A DNA stretch of 64,000 bases, taken from the NCBI RefSeq assembly GCF_000612805.1, contig NZ_HG964403.1:186001-250000 (forward strand), read 5' to 3'. A program made the translations under genes and the position numbers. Below the pieces are notes generated by a model. The model saw nothing but the letters and a program-made list of their open reading frames with translations, had not been told where the DNA came from and searched no databases. Of this stretch, positions 43,431 to 52,580 are shown piece after piece (positions within the stretch are counted from its first letter, which is position 1; each line of letters starts with the position of its first letter). The DNA comes from Bacillus ndiopicus (GTDB lineage: Bacteria > Bacillota > Bacilli > Bacillales_A > Planococcaceae).

Positions 43431-43514
43431 TAGGAGAATCCCTGTTTTTTGAAAAAATACTAAAGTGCTAGAAAATAAGCCCGATATAGTTAATGAAACA
43501 GAGGAGGTCTAAAA

Positions 43515-46376
43515 ATGAATAAAAAATTATTTTTAACTTTAGGGGCAATTCCTATTGTAATGATTGCACCTGCTGTTGCACATGGAGAAGAGGTATATAC
43601 TGTATCGATTTCAGGTGAAAAAATTGTTAATGGAACATTGAAGGCAACAATCGAAAACTTACCAGCGAATTCAATAGTAAAAAGCTATCAATGGTATTAT
43701 GCAGAAGCTGTAGCAGGCGAGAATACAAATAGCGCAACATATAAGCCGGTCACAGGTGCAACGACTGCGACGCTAAAAGTGCCAGTTGAAGCTGCTGGGC
43801 GTTCAATTTTTGTAGAGGCAACGACAACAACAGGCGATAAATATAAAAGTGAATCTGTACAAATTAATGCGCTTCAGCTAACGATTACGGCACCGAAGCT
43901 AAATGATTATGCAGTACCTGGGGAAACTGTGAAAGTATCAGGTGCTATTGTAACGGATGCTGCAGGAGCAATTATACAGAGTGGACAAGTTACATATAGT
44001 TATCAGTGGTTTTATAAAGTTGGAGAATCATTTACCATTATTGATGGCGCTACAAATAGCACATATACAATTCCTAAAAATGCGTTAGATAAGGATGTAC
44101 AGCAGCTTGTTGTAATAGCAAAAGCGAGGGTAGGCAATGCGGCAGTAGAATCGGATCCTTCGAATACATTAACTATTTCAAACGAAGCGATTAATTCGAT
44201 GGTAGATGAAATTAAAGGAATTCTTGTTAGTGATTATAAGTATAATTTGACATCGTTAGCAGCTTTCAAGGCACATGTAACAGCATTAGAAAGCAAATAT
44301 CAAGCGTTATCGGCAGCAGCCAAAGAAAATGTAACAAACTATTCGACATTAAAACGCGCATTGGCAGATGTAGATGCACTTGAAAAGCTACAGGAAAAAG
44401 TAAATAAATTTGATGAAATTGAAGAAAAAGACAAGGCCAAGCATTTGAAAGATATTGAGGAAGCTTACAATAAGCTAGATTTGTTGCAACGAAGCCTTGA
44501 CCCAGAGGATGCTTTATATACTGATATAAAAAATCTACTTGATAATGGTACAGATGAAGAGTTGAAAGATGTAAGAAGAATTAATGGAGCGATACAAGCT
44601 TTATTAATTCATGAATCCTCTTTTGTAAAGTATAACGCAGCAAGTGTTGACAGCTTACAGAAGATGATTGAAGACATTGATAAAGAGATAGCAGCTTTAT
44701 CACAAAATGCACAAGCTATTGTTCGTAACCAATCAATTTTACAAGATGCAAAACAAGATATTAAAAAGGTGCAACAATTTATTAAATCATTTGATAAATT
44801 GTCATTAACAGATGCGCCCAATAAACAAGTAACGACAGCAAAATCAATTCGTAAAGCCTATGAAAAGCTAACATATAAGCAATCAAAATTAGTGACTGAT
44901 AAATGGATTTCTTTATTATTGCAGGCAGAAAGCGCAGAGGAGCAACAAATTGCGCGACTAAACAATGAAATTGCAGGTTATGTTGGAAATCTCGGAAGCC
45001 GTTACCCGATAAATCCATCAAGCAATTCTTGGGAAAGTCATGTCAACAATGTCAATCTTATTATTGCAGAATATAAAGCTTTAACAAAAAATTCAGCTAC
45101 ACAAATTGTTGGCTATGATAGTCTAATTACGCTGCAAAAGGATTTAAAAGCAGCATTAAAAGTGATCCAAAGCATTGACGCATACCAAAAGCTTTCAGAA
45201 ACAAAAGGTGTGGCGGCTAATAAGCTACAATCGACTTATACGAGCACATTAAAAGCGTACAATAAATTAACAAGTTTACAGCAGTCACTCGTTTATAATG
45301 CGAATGAATTTTTGAAAAATACACCATCAACACCTGTTGATACAGACAAGCAGGAGCCAACTGATAAAGCTGCAGCAGAAAAGCTAGTTACCGATATTGC
45401 AAAGCTTGTAAACGTTAAAAATTACACGTTTGCAACATTTGAGGATGCGGTAAATTCAGCATCAACGATTTATAAAAATCTATCTTCAGGCGCACGTAAA
45501 TATGTAACGAATTATCATATTTTAACGGCCGCTAACAAAGATCTTTCTGGTGTCAAATCATTCCACAAAAAGGTACAGGCTGCTAGGGAAGAAATGGACG
45601 TGAAGAAGCAGGCTAAAAAGATTGAATCGGTTCAAAAAGCATATGACAAGCTACCTGCTAATCAACAATATTTAGCAAAGCAACAATATGAGGACTTACT
45701 AGCTAATCGTTTAATTGATAAAAATGCACCAGATTTATCACAGTTGAATAATGAAATTGGAGCAATATTAGCAAACGATACTTACATAGTGTCAAGCGAG
45801 AAAATTAACGAGCTATCAGAAAAGTATAATAAATTAAGCTCGGCTGAAAAAAAGGCGATTACGAACGGAGATATTTTAAAAGCAGCCATATCAGATGCCA
45901 AAAAAGTAAAGACATTCATGGCACAATATGATAAATCATTTACAAAGAATCCGACTGTAGTAACGAAAGCTTTTGCTAAGCTCACAACAAAACAAGCAAG
46001 CCTAGTGAGCCCAACAGTACGTCAAGCGATTATCAACAAAGAGCAAGAACTACAATCATCCGAAGCAGTATTAACATTAATCGAATCGATCAATGGGCTA
46101 CTAGTGAAAGGTGAATACATTGCCAACTTGGAGAATAAAGTAAAAGATCTTCAAGCTATTTATAATGGTTTAAGCACAAGCGACAAAAAAGATGTAAAAA
46201 ACTATAAAAAACTAACAGATGCGGAAGCTGATCTGAAAAAAGCATCAGACCTACATGCACTTTACGTACCAGCAGACGGCGATGACAAAAAACGAAAAGC
46301 CTGGAAATCTGCCTACAGCAAGCTATCAAAAAGAGTAGAAATTTTATACAAACAAATGTATCCAAGTGATTTATAA
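43515..46376 (+). CDS. Secreted protein with Ig-like domains and six helical repeats
   Basis: A 953-residue exported protein. The signal peptide covers about 1-23. Two Ig-like beta domains follow (about 27-118 and 119-224), each with the YQWYY or YQWFY core and a threonine-rich edge. From about 228 to the end there are six helical repeats of 100-125 residues. Their shared pattern is a first helix near Ile/Leu-Asn-Glu-Ile, then YxxLS...VTNY..L..A..D, then a third helix with AYxKL. No LPxTG, SLH or wall-binding module is present, so attachment to the surface is unclear. It is Lys-rich; adhesion or scaffold function is a guess. AGAGGAGG precedes ATG. Confidence 0.8.
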   Translation: MNKKLFLTLGAIPIVMIAPAVAHGEEVYTVSISGEKIVNGTLKATIENLPANSIVKSYQWYYAEAVAGENTNSATYKPVTGATTATLKVPVEAAGRSIFVEATTTTGDKYKSESVQINALQLTITAPKLNDYAVPGETVKVSGAIVTDAAGAIIQSGQVTYSYQWFYKVGESFTIIDGATNSTYTIPKNALDKDVQQLVVIAKARVGNAAVESDPSNTLTISNEAINSMVDEIKGILVSDYKYNLTSLAAFKAHVTALESKYQALSAAAKENVTNYSTLKRALADVDALEKLQEKVNKFDEIEEKDKAKHLKDIEEAYNKLDLLQRSLDPEDALYTDIKNLLDNGTDEELKDVRRINGAIQALLIHESSFVKYNAASVDSLQKMIEDIDKEIAALSQNAQAIVRNQSILQDAKQDIKKVQQFIKSFDKLSLTDAPNKQVTTAKSIRKAYEKLTYKQSKLVTDKWISLLLQAESAEEQQIARLNNEIAGYVGNLGSRYPINPSSNSWESHVNNVNLIIAEYKALTKNSATQIVGYDSLITLQKDLKAALKVIQSIDAYQKLSETKGVAANKLQSTYTSTLKAYNKLTSLQQSLVYNANEFLKNTPSTPVDTDKQEPTDKAAAEKLVTDIAKLVNVKNYTFATFEDAVNSASTIYKNLSSGARKYVTNYHILTAANKDLSGVKSFHKKVQAAREEMDVKKQAKKIESVQKAYDKLPANQQYLAKQQYEDLLANRLIDKNAPDLSQLNNEIGAILANDTYIVSSEKINELSEKYNKLSSAEKKAITNGDILKAAISDAKKVKTFMAQYDKSFTKNPTVVTKAFAKLTTKQASLVSPTVRQAIINKEQELQSSEAVLTLIESINGLLVKGEYIANLENKVKDLQAIYNGLSTSDKKDVKNYKKLTDAEADLKKASDLHALYVPADGDDKKRKAWKSAYSKLSKRVEILYKQMYPSDL

Positions 46377-46384
46377 GCAAAAAT

Positions 46385-46432
46385 AAAGCGCCGGGAATCA
46401 AGGTGAAAGCCTTGATTTCGGGCGCTTTTATT
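46385..46432 (+). terminator. Terminator of the secreted repeat protein gene
   Basis: AAAGCGCC / GGCGCTTT outer arms with AATCAAGG / CCTTGATT inner arms and a 6-nt loop; TTTTATT follows. Confidence 0.85.
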
Positions 46433-46446
46433 GTGTGAAAACAAAC

Positions 46447-46509
46447 TTACGTGCGAATTGTAGCTGTTTATGTGCGAATATGTGCGCTCTGCGAGCGAAT
46501 TATTACTTT
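46447..46509. repeat. Three-copy 21-bp array, GTGCGAAT core
   Basis: GTGCGAAT starts at 46451 and 46472; GAGCGAAT starts at 46493; all are 21 bp apart. A more degenerate GTGTGAAA precedes at 46433. Like the other arrays it lies after a terminator, in a gap without genes. Confidence 0.7.
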
Positions 46510-46606
46510 TGTCTGTTTTTCGAGGTTTTAGTAACAGGCTAAAATCTAAAAGTCGACCGTTCTAAAGGGCCAAAAGTAGCCTAAAGATAGATTGTTTGGA
46601 ACTTTC

Positions 46607-46636
46607 TTGCCATATAAAGTATGCTATATATACTTA
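46607..46636 (+). promoter_or_regulatory. Promoter of the Sau3AI-like endonuclease gene
   Basis: TTGCCA (46607-46612), 16 bp, TATACT (46629-46634). An inverted repeat AAGTAT...ATACTT (46618-46636) overlaps the -10 box and could be an operator limiting endonuclease expression. Confidence 0.6.
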
Positions 46637-46661
46637 TAAGATTTTCCAATGGGGTGATTTT

Positions 46662-48017
46662 ATGCTATATAAAACTGAAACTGAATTAATGAAGAAAGCG
46701 CAAGAAGCAATTGGAAAAACATTTAATGAAATTGATCAACATGACCGATTAGGTAAAGGACAAAAGGGGGGTTTTGGTCATATTATCGAAGAAAGTCATT
46801 TTGGTTATGAAATAAATAGCAATGCAGAGCCTGATTTTAAAGAACTAGGCATTGAGTTAAAGGTAACGGCATTTAAGAAAAATAAAAATGGGACGATATC
46901 GGCAAAAGAGCGACTTGTACTTAATATTATTAATTATATGGAAGAAGTTTGTGAGCAGTTTGAAACATCTAGTTTTTGGAGGAAAAATCAAAAATTACTA
47001 CTGATGTTCTATGAATGGCAGACTGAGTTGGAACGCGGAGAGTTTCATATTATTGAAACAATCCTATATAAATACCCAGAGGAAGATTTAATTATTATAA
47101 AAAAAGATTGGGAACATATAGTCAATAAAATCAAAGCTGGTGAGGCACATTTACTATCAGAAGGAGATACGCAATACTTGGGGGCTTGTACAAAAGGGGC
47201 AAATAAATCAACAGTACGTCAACAGCCCTATTCTGACATTCTAGCTCCGCAGCGCGCTTTCTCTTTAAAGCAATCTTATATGACTTCAATTATGAGAGAA
47301 TATATTACCAAGGAAAAGCTCACTTATTTTTCTTCTAAAAAGGAGTTACTAGAAAAAACAATAGAAGAGCTTTTATATGAGCGTTTTGTACCATATATTG
47401 GATTAACTCAAAAAGAGATGGCAGCTCGCTTGGATGTCCCTTATAATTCCAAAAATAAAGCATTTATTCCTAAAATAATTAGCTCCCTATTAGGTGTAAA
47501 AGGAACAAAGCTTGATCAAATTGCTGAATTTGCGAAAGCAAATATTCAATTTAAAACAGTACAGTTAAAGCAAAGTGGCATACCAAAGGAGCATATGTCT
47601 TTTGTAAATATTAATTTTAAACAAATTGTTGAGGAAGATTGGGAAGATAGCTATATTAGAAATTATTTTTTAGAGACGCAGTTGCTTTTTGTAGTATTCC
47701 AATTAAATGAACAGGACGAGCTTGTTTTTAAAGGAATAAAACTTTGGCATATGCCAATGGAAACAATTGAAAACGGGGTGTTGGGATACTGGGAAGAAAT
47801 TCGTAATGTTGTAAATGAAGGTGTTCAATTTGAGATAACGAAGCGCGGTATCAAAAACAACTTACCAGATGTAAAATTTAATGGCATACTTCATGTTCGT
47901 CCAAAAGGAAGAAACGCAGCTGATAAAACAGAATTGCCAGATGGCCAATTAATTACTAAGCAAAGCTATTGGTTGAATGCAGAGTATGTAGCGAACATTT
48001 TAAACGAAGTGCGGTGA
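46662..48017 (+). CDS. Sau3AI/MutH-type restriction endonuclease
   Basis: About 451 residues. The N-terminal MutH-like domain (about 1-210) has KGGFGHIIEE near 35 and the catalytic set Asp58, Glu65, Lys67; the spacing D-x6-E-x-K equals that of MutH. A second MutH-like domain without catalytic residues seems to make up the C-terminal half (about 230-450), as in Sau3AI. Known Sau3AI enzymes cut 5' of GATC. ATG 46662 follows GGGGTGA by 5 nt; the frame is open from 46596. It is the first gene of a three-gene restriction locus. Confidence 0.88.
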   Translation: MLYKTETELMKKAQEAIGKTFNEIDQHDRLGKGQKGGFGHIIEESHFGYEINSNAEPDFKELGIELKVTAFKKNKNGTISAKERLVLNIINYMEEVCEQFETSSFWRKNQKLLLMFYEWQTELERGEFHIIETILYKYPEEDLIIIKKDWEHIVNKIKAGEAHLLSEGDTQYLGACTKGANKSTVRQQPYSDILAPQRAFSLKQSYMTSIMREYITKEKLTYFSSKKELLEKTIEELLYERFVPYIGLTQKEMAARLDVPYNSKNKAFIPKIISSLLGVKGTKLDQIAEFAKANIQFKTVQLKQSGIPKEHMSFVNINFKQIVEEDWEDSYIRNYFLETQLLFVVFQLNEQDELVFKGIKLWHMPMETIENGVLGYWEEIRNVVNEGVQFEITKRGIKNNLPDVKFNGILHVRPKGRNAADKTELPDGQLITKQSYWLNAEYVANILNEVR

Positions 48018-48021
48018 AAGC

Positions 48022-49152
48022 ATGGCAGGATACATTTTTACTTTAGATAGTTATGATTCTTTAAAAGAGATTATAAAAAATGGGGTATATAGCACAAATA
48101 TTAATATTCCAAAGAAGAATGTCTGGATACCTGCTCATGAAGGGACATTTGCAGATTATTTTTCAATGAAAGAAGGAGATAACGTATATTTTTTTATTGA
48201 TAGGAAAATATATGGAATTGGCGAATTGGTAAATGTTGTGGATGATTGTAAGCTACTTAATTTTCCATTAGCAGACTTTCCAACAAGCGAAAGCTTTGCT
48301 GACTTAAAAAAGAAAATGATTTTAAATAAATCAGCATTTAACTTAAAAAATCGTTTTATCTGTACATTTAAAAAAAGTCCATACTTCTTTTTAAATGGTG
48401 TTGATATGGATGATGTACTAGCGTCTAATTCTAAAGCATTTAAAATGTTAAGAGTTTTATGGAAGTTGTCCTTTATAAAGATAGATGATTTGGAAAACAA
48501 AGCTTTATTTGATTATATTTTAAAGGCGAATGAACAGGAATTAATTCAAGTAAAAGATATATTTCATGCTGAAGAGGCGTTGCATAATCGAATAAAGAAC
48601 TTATATAGCGACGGATATAAGGCAACTTCTAAAAATATTATTTCTCTAGTTGCCGATGCGGAGTATATTCGACATGAAATGGCTATTGAGGCTGCGATAA
48701 TTGATTACATAAGTAATCATAAACGGAGTATATTTGGAGAATGGGATTACATTTCTCATCAGGTCGTGGCATCACCATTCAAGCCTGTTGATTACATGGA
48801 TAAGATGGATATTTTCGGTTATAGATATATTCCTGGATACTCAACGATATCAAAATATTTAACTATCGAAATAAAAAAAGATAAGGCAACAGAGGATGTC
48901 ATTCATCAAATAATGAAGTATGTGGATTGGGTAAACCAAGAATATAGTAATAGCTACGATATGATTGAGGCGTTTGTTGTTGCAAAAGAATTTCCACAAG
49001 AAGTAATAGAACTAAAAAATAAAATAGCAAAAAGAGTATCTACAAAAGGCAGAAGACCAGCTATAACTATTGAATGGGAAAATTTAAGATTAATAAAATA
49101 TGCATACGATTCAAATACAAAAAGTATTTTGTTTGAGGAGATATTAGAGTAA
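48022..49152 (+). CDS. Candidate nuclease with NucS-like C-terminal domain, R-M linked
   Basis: A 376-residue protein, not part of standard Sau3AI systems. The N-terminal 120 residues look like a small PUA/EVE-like beta barrel (MKEGDNVYFFIDRKIYGIGEL). The C-terminal half has a PD-(D/E)XK nuclease core: Asp263 in MDIFGY, Glu283-Ile-Lys285 in LTIEIKKDKA, then Gln296 in the QIMKYVDWV helix, the pattern of NucS/DUF91 endonucleases. It starts 4 bp after the endonuclease stop. EVE-like domains often read modified bases, so a modification-guided second cutter is plausible but unproven. Confidence 0.6.
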   Translation: MAGYIFTLDSYDSLKEIIKNGVYSTNINIPKKNVWIPAHEGTFADYFSMKEGDNVYFFIDRKIYGIGELVNVVDDCKLLNFPLADFPTSESFADLKKKMILNKSAFNLKNRFICTFKKSPYFFLNGVDMDDVLASNSKAFKMLRVLWKLSFIKIDDLENKALFDYILKANEQELIQVKDIFHAEEALHNRIKNLYSDGYKATSKNIISLVADAEYIRHEMAIEAAIIDYISNHKRSIFGEWDYISHQVVASPFKPVDYMDKMDIFGYRYIPGYSTISKYLTIEIKKDKATEDVIHQIMKYVDWVNQEYSNSYDMIEAFVVAKEFPQEVIELKNKIAKRVSTKGRRPAITIEWENLRLIKYAYDSNTKSILFEEILE

Positions 49153-49161
49153 TTAAAAAAG

Positions 49162-49206
49162 TTGATCCTTTTGCAGAAATGCTTTATAATGGGTTATAAT
49201 TAACCC
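49162..49206 (+). promoter_or_regulatory. Methyltransferase promoter with GATC in its -35 box
   Basis: TTGATC (49162-49167), 17 bp, TATAAT (49185-49190). The GATC at 49164-49167 is the predicted target of the encoded methylase. An inverted repeat with GGGTTA/TAACCC arms (49191-49206) follows. Confidence 0.7.
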
Positions 49207-49227
49207 TTGCAGAAAGGATGTTCGCTT

Positions 49228-50475
49228 ATGAAAGAGACTCTAAATGTTGTCGAATTGTTTGCGGGCGTGGGAGGCTTTCGATTAGGTTTAGAAAAAGCGG
49301 ACGCAAAAGTGTTTAATACCGTTTGGGCGAATCAATGGGAGCCATCACGTAAAGCGCAAGAAGCATTTGATTGCTACAGAGCAAACTTTGGTGGAGAGCC
49401 AAGTAACAAAGATATCGCAACAGTTTCAAATGAATTGTTTAGTGAATTGAATATAGATTTATTAGTAGGGGGCTTCCCTTGTCAAGATTATTCGGTAGCT
49501 CGCTCATTATCGGGGGAAAAGGGATTAGAAGGGAAAAAAGGTGTTCTATTTTGGGAGATTAAACGAGTAATTGAACATTCGCATCCTAAATATGTGTTGC
49601 TTGAAAATGTAGACCGCCTTCTAAAATCGCCTTCTAAGCAAAGAGGTCGTGATTTTGCTGTAATGTTAGCAACATTTCGAGATTTGCAATACAATGTTGA
49701 GTGGCGAGTAATTAATGCAGCTGAATACGGTGCAGCACAAAAGCGCCGTCGTGTATTTATCTTTGCTTATAAAAATCAATTAGACTTTGCTAGAGCGCAA
49801 ACTGAACTTGCTGGAAAAGAAATCGTGTTTAAAGAAGGGTTTTTTGCAAAGACATTTCCTGTTCATGACGAACCTTATAAAGATAGAATAGCTACTTGCA
49901 CATTGCCACAAGACATATTAGAAATCTCGAATGACTTTGCATTTGGATTCCATACAGCAGGCATTATGCGAGGTGGTAAAGTGTTCACAGCTCAAACAGA
50001 AGCTAAAAATCCAACTTTTACACCATTGAAGAACATTTTAATTGATGAATCGATGGTGGATGAACGATTTTATTTAACTGAGGCACAAATTGAGAAGTTT
50101 GCTTATTTACGTGGCTCCAAAAAAATTGAACGTACATCAGCAGATGGTCATAAGTATATTTTCTCAGAAGGTGGTATGTCACCAACAGATGAGTTAGATG
50201 GACCTGGTCGTACAATGCTAACAAGTGAAGGCTCTGTGAATCGTAGTACGCATATTGTTGAAGTGGATGGTAGAAAGCGATTTTTAACTCCTGTAGAATG
50301 TGAACGTTTGAATGGTTTCCCAGATAATTGGACTGCAACAATGCCAGACCGTATGCGTTATTTTTGTATGGGGAATGCTTTAGTAGTAGATATGGTTGCG
50401 AAAATGGGAGATACAATATTACAGCTAGATAGAAACGAAAAGCTATCATCGGAGCAAATAACCATTAATTTTTGA
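49228..50475 (+). CDS. DNA (cytosine-5) methyltransferase, M.Sau3AI-like
   Basis: A 415-residue C5-methylase with motifs in order: I FAGVGGFRLG (11-20), IV GGFPCQDYS with nucleophile Cys85, VI LLENVDRLL, VIII QKRRRVF, IX LTPVECERLNGFPDNW and X GNALVV. Length and linkage to a MutH-like endonuclease match M.Sau3AI, giving GAT-5mC. The target region lies between VIII and IX. ATG 49228 follows AAAGGATG by 7 nt. It has its own promoter inside the locus, so methylase can be made before endonuclease. Confidence 0.92.
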   Translation: MKETLNVVELFAGVGGFRLGLEKADAKVFNTVWANQWEPSRKAQEAFDCYRANFGGEPSNKDIATVSNELFSELNIDLLVGGFPCQDYSVARSLSGEKGLEGKKGVLFWEIKRVIEHSHPKYVLLENVDRLLKSPSKQRGRDFAVMLATFRDLQYNVEWRVINAAEYGAAQKRRRVFIFAYKNQLDFARAQTELAGKEIVFKEGFFAKTFPVHDEPYKDRIATCTLPQDILEISNDFAFGFHTAGIMRGGKVFTAQTEAKNPTFTPLKNILIDESMVDERFYLTEAQIEKFAYLRGSKKIERTSADGHKYIFSEGGMSPTDELDGPGRTMLTSEGSVNRSTHIVEVDGRKRFLTPVECERLNGFPDNWTATMPDRMRYFCMGNALVVDMVAKMGDTILQLDRNEKLSSEQITINF

Positions 50476-50500
50476 TTTAATAAACTTTATTAAAAAAGAA

Positions 50501-50539
50501 ACGGCCCTGAAATATAGAATTTCAGGGCTGTTTCTTTTT
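50501..50539 (+). terminator. Terminator of the restriction locus
   Basis: ACGGCCCTGAAAT / ATTTCAGGGCTGT with a short loop, then TTCTTTTT. Confidence 0.9.
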
Positions 50540-50560
50540 CTATACCCAAAATATTAATCC

Positions 50561-50637
50561 TTTACCCCCCCTTTACACTTTTTACACAACCTTTTTAATC
50601 CATCCACACTTGCTTAATGTTTGTTTCGTACTATATC
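50561..50637 (+). promoter_or_regulatory. Promoter region with PhoP-box-like repeats
   Basis: TTTACC (50561), TTTACA (50572), TTTACA (50581) and TTTTTA (50592) precede a promoter TTGCTT (50610-50615), 16 bp, TATATC (50632-50637). Repeats of TT(A/T/C)ACA with about 11-bp steps just upstream of -35 are the known PhoP target in Bacillus; here the second step is only 9 bp. Confidence 0.45.
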
Positions 50638-50686
50638 AGTTGTAAGCAAATAAAAATAAAGAGAAACAAATGGAGGGTCCAATTCA

Positions 50687-51778
50687 ATGGCGATTCGAAA
50701 ATGGTGGAAAAAAGGCTTAGTTGGGGCGTTGGCAATTTCGATGTTAGCAGCTTGCTCGGATGGTTCATCTTCTTCTGGTAAAGAAGTGGATAGCAATTTA
50801 TCGCTTGAGGAAATTACGAAGAAGGCGAAGGAAGAGGGCGTAGTTAATTCTGTAGGTATGCCTGACACTTGGGCGAACTGGGTGGAAACTTGGGAAGAGC
50901 TTGGTACAGAGTATAGCATTAAACATACAGATACAGATATGTCGAGTGCAGAAGAGTTAGCGAAGTTTGAGGCGGAGAAAGATGATGCTACAGCAGATAT
51001 CGGAGATGTAGGTATTGCTTTCGGACCGATTGCGAAAGAGAAGGGCCTAACATTACCATATAAAACATCTTACTGGGATGATATTCCTGAGTGGGCAAAA
51101 GATGATGAAGGACATTGGATTGTAGGTTATACAGGGACAATCTCATTTATTACAGATAAAAACAACGTCAAAAATCCACCTAAATCATGGGAGGATTTAA
51201 AAAATGGTGATTATAACGTAAGTATTAATGATGCATTAACAGCGAACCAAGCACACTTTGCTATTTTAGCAGCTGCTATGGCATTCGGTGGTGATGAATC
51301 AAATATTCAGCCAGGTATTGATTTCTTTGCTGACTTAGCGAAGCAAGGTCGTCTACAAGGTGATCCAAGCGTTGCCAATTTAGAAAAAGGCGAAATTGAT
51401 GTAGGGATTCTGTGGGACTTTAACTCACTTGGTTACCGTAGCCAAATCGATGAAAATCGTTTTGATGTAGTGATTCCTGCTGAAGGCTCTGTAACATCTG
51501 GTTATGCAACAGTTCTTAATAAATATGCAAAAAATCCACATGCTGCCATGTTAGCACGTGAGTACATTTTATCTGATGCTGGACAAGAGAATTTAGCAAA
51601 AGGCTATGCTCGTCCGATTCGTGAAAATGTGAACTTATCAGCTGAGGTAAAGGCATTATTATTACCTGAAGATATGTACAAAAACGCTAAGCCAGTGAAG
51701 GACCAAAAGAAATGGGAGGAAACAACAAAGCAAATCCCACAATTATACCAAGAGCAGGTATTAATCCATGCAAAATAA
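50687..51778 (+). CDS. Solute-binding lipoprotein
   Basis: A 363-residue binding protein with lipobox SMLAAC (Cys near 23) and a serine-rich linker. The mature fold is of the spermidine/Fe(3+)/phosphonate type (VVNSVGMPDTWANWVETWEE, then GYTGTISFITDKNNVKNPPKSWEDLKNGDY). The ligand is unknown. It overlaps the phosphodiesterase-like gene by 11 bp. First gene of a seven-gene operon; ATG follows GGAGG. Confidence 0.88.
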   Translation: MAIRKWWKKGLVGALAISMLAACSDGSSSSGKEVDSNLSLEEITKKAKEEGVVNSVGMPDTWANWVETWEELGTEYSIKHTDTDMSSAEELAKFEAEKDDATADIGDVGIAFGPIAKEKGLTLPYKTSYWDDIPEWAKDDEGHWIVGYTGTISFITDKNNVKNPPKSWEDLKNGDYNVSINDALTANQAHFAILAAAMAFGGDESNIQPGIDFFADLAKQGRLQGDPSVANLEKGEIDVGILWDFNSLGYRSQIDENRFDVVIPAEGSVTSGYATVLNKYAKNPHAAMLAREYILSDAGQENLAKGYARPIRENVNLSAEVKALLLPEDMYKNAKPVKDQKKWEETTKQIPQLYQEQVLIHAK

Positions 51779-52580
51779 GAAAGTCGTATTAATTGTTGTT
51801 GACGCATTGCGCTTTGATACAGCATGCACACATATGGGCTTTATGCATCATTTAGTAGAACGGAAAATGGCTGCGCGCTATAAAGTTTGTTCAGAAGTGC
51901 CAGCTTTATCAAGACCGTTGTATGAAACAATTTTAACAGGTACGCCACCGATTGTGCATGGTGTAGTAAGCAATATGGTTGTGCGTTTATCGACACAGAC
52001 GAGCTTATTCCATGTAGCGCAAGAAAATGGCTTATCAACTGCGGCGGCGGCGTACTATTGGGTGAGTGAGCTTTATAATCGAGCGCCGTTCGTTCATATG
52101 GAGGATCGCATTCAGCTAGATAAAGAGCTACCTATTAACAACGGTCTATTCTATTTCGAAGATCATTATCCAGATAGCCACTTATTCGCGGAGGCAGCTT
52201 GGTTGCTTGATAATAAACAGCCTGATTTCCTATACGTTCACCCTATGAATGTAGATGATGATGGGCATAAATATACGGCTGACTCAGCTGGCTATCGCAA
52301 TCGAGTGTTAGCAACAGATACTTTATTATCATTATTTATTCCGAAATGCTTAGCGCAAGGCTATGAAGTGATTGTTACAGCAGATCATGGGATGACAAGC
52401 GATGGCAATCATGGCGGTACCACGGATGAAGATCGACATGTCCCGATGTTCGTTATTTCAAATTCTGTGAAGCCGGGTATTCGTGATGGAATCGTATCAC
52501 AATTACAAGTAGCTCCGTTATGCTGTAAATTACTTGGTATTGAGCCAGCAGACAGTATGCCACCATTATTGTTAGATTAA
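51768..52580 (+). CDS. Alkaline phosphatase-superfamily hydrolase (phosphodiesterase-like)
   Basis: A 270-residue hydrolase of the type I phosphodiesterase/nucleotide pyrophosphatase group. Metal ligands: Asp12 in VVDALRFD, Asp/His in DDDGHKYT, and Asp-His in TADHGM with a final His in DEDRHVPMF. The nucleophile is likely Ser48 in PALSRPLYETI. There is no signal peptide, so it works in the cytoplasm on an imported phosphodiester, phosphonate or similar compound. The location between binding protein and permease genes supports that. Confidence 0.82.
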   Translation: MQNKKVVLIVVDALRFDTACTHMGFMHHLVERKMAARYKVCSEVPALSRPLYETILTGTPPIVHGVVSNMVVRLSTQTSLFHVAQENGLSTAAAAYYWVSELYNRAPFVHMEDRIQLDKELPINNGLFYFEDHYPDSHLFAEAAWLLDNKQPDFLYVHPMNVDDDGHKYTADSAGYRNRVLATDTLLSLFIPKCLAQGYEVIVTADHGMTSDGNHGGTTDEDRHVPMFVISNSVKPGIRDGIVSQLQVAPLCCKLLGIEPADSMPPLLLD

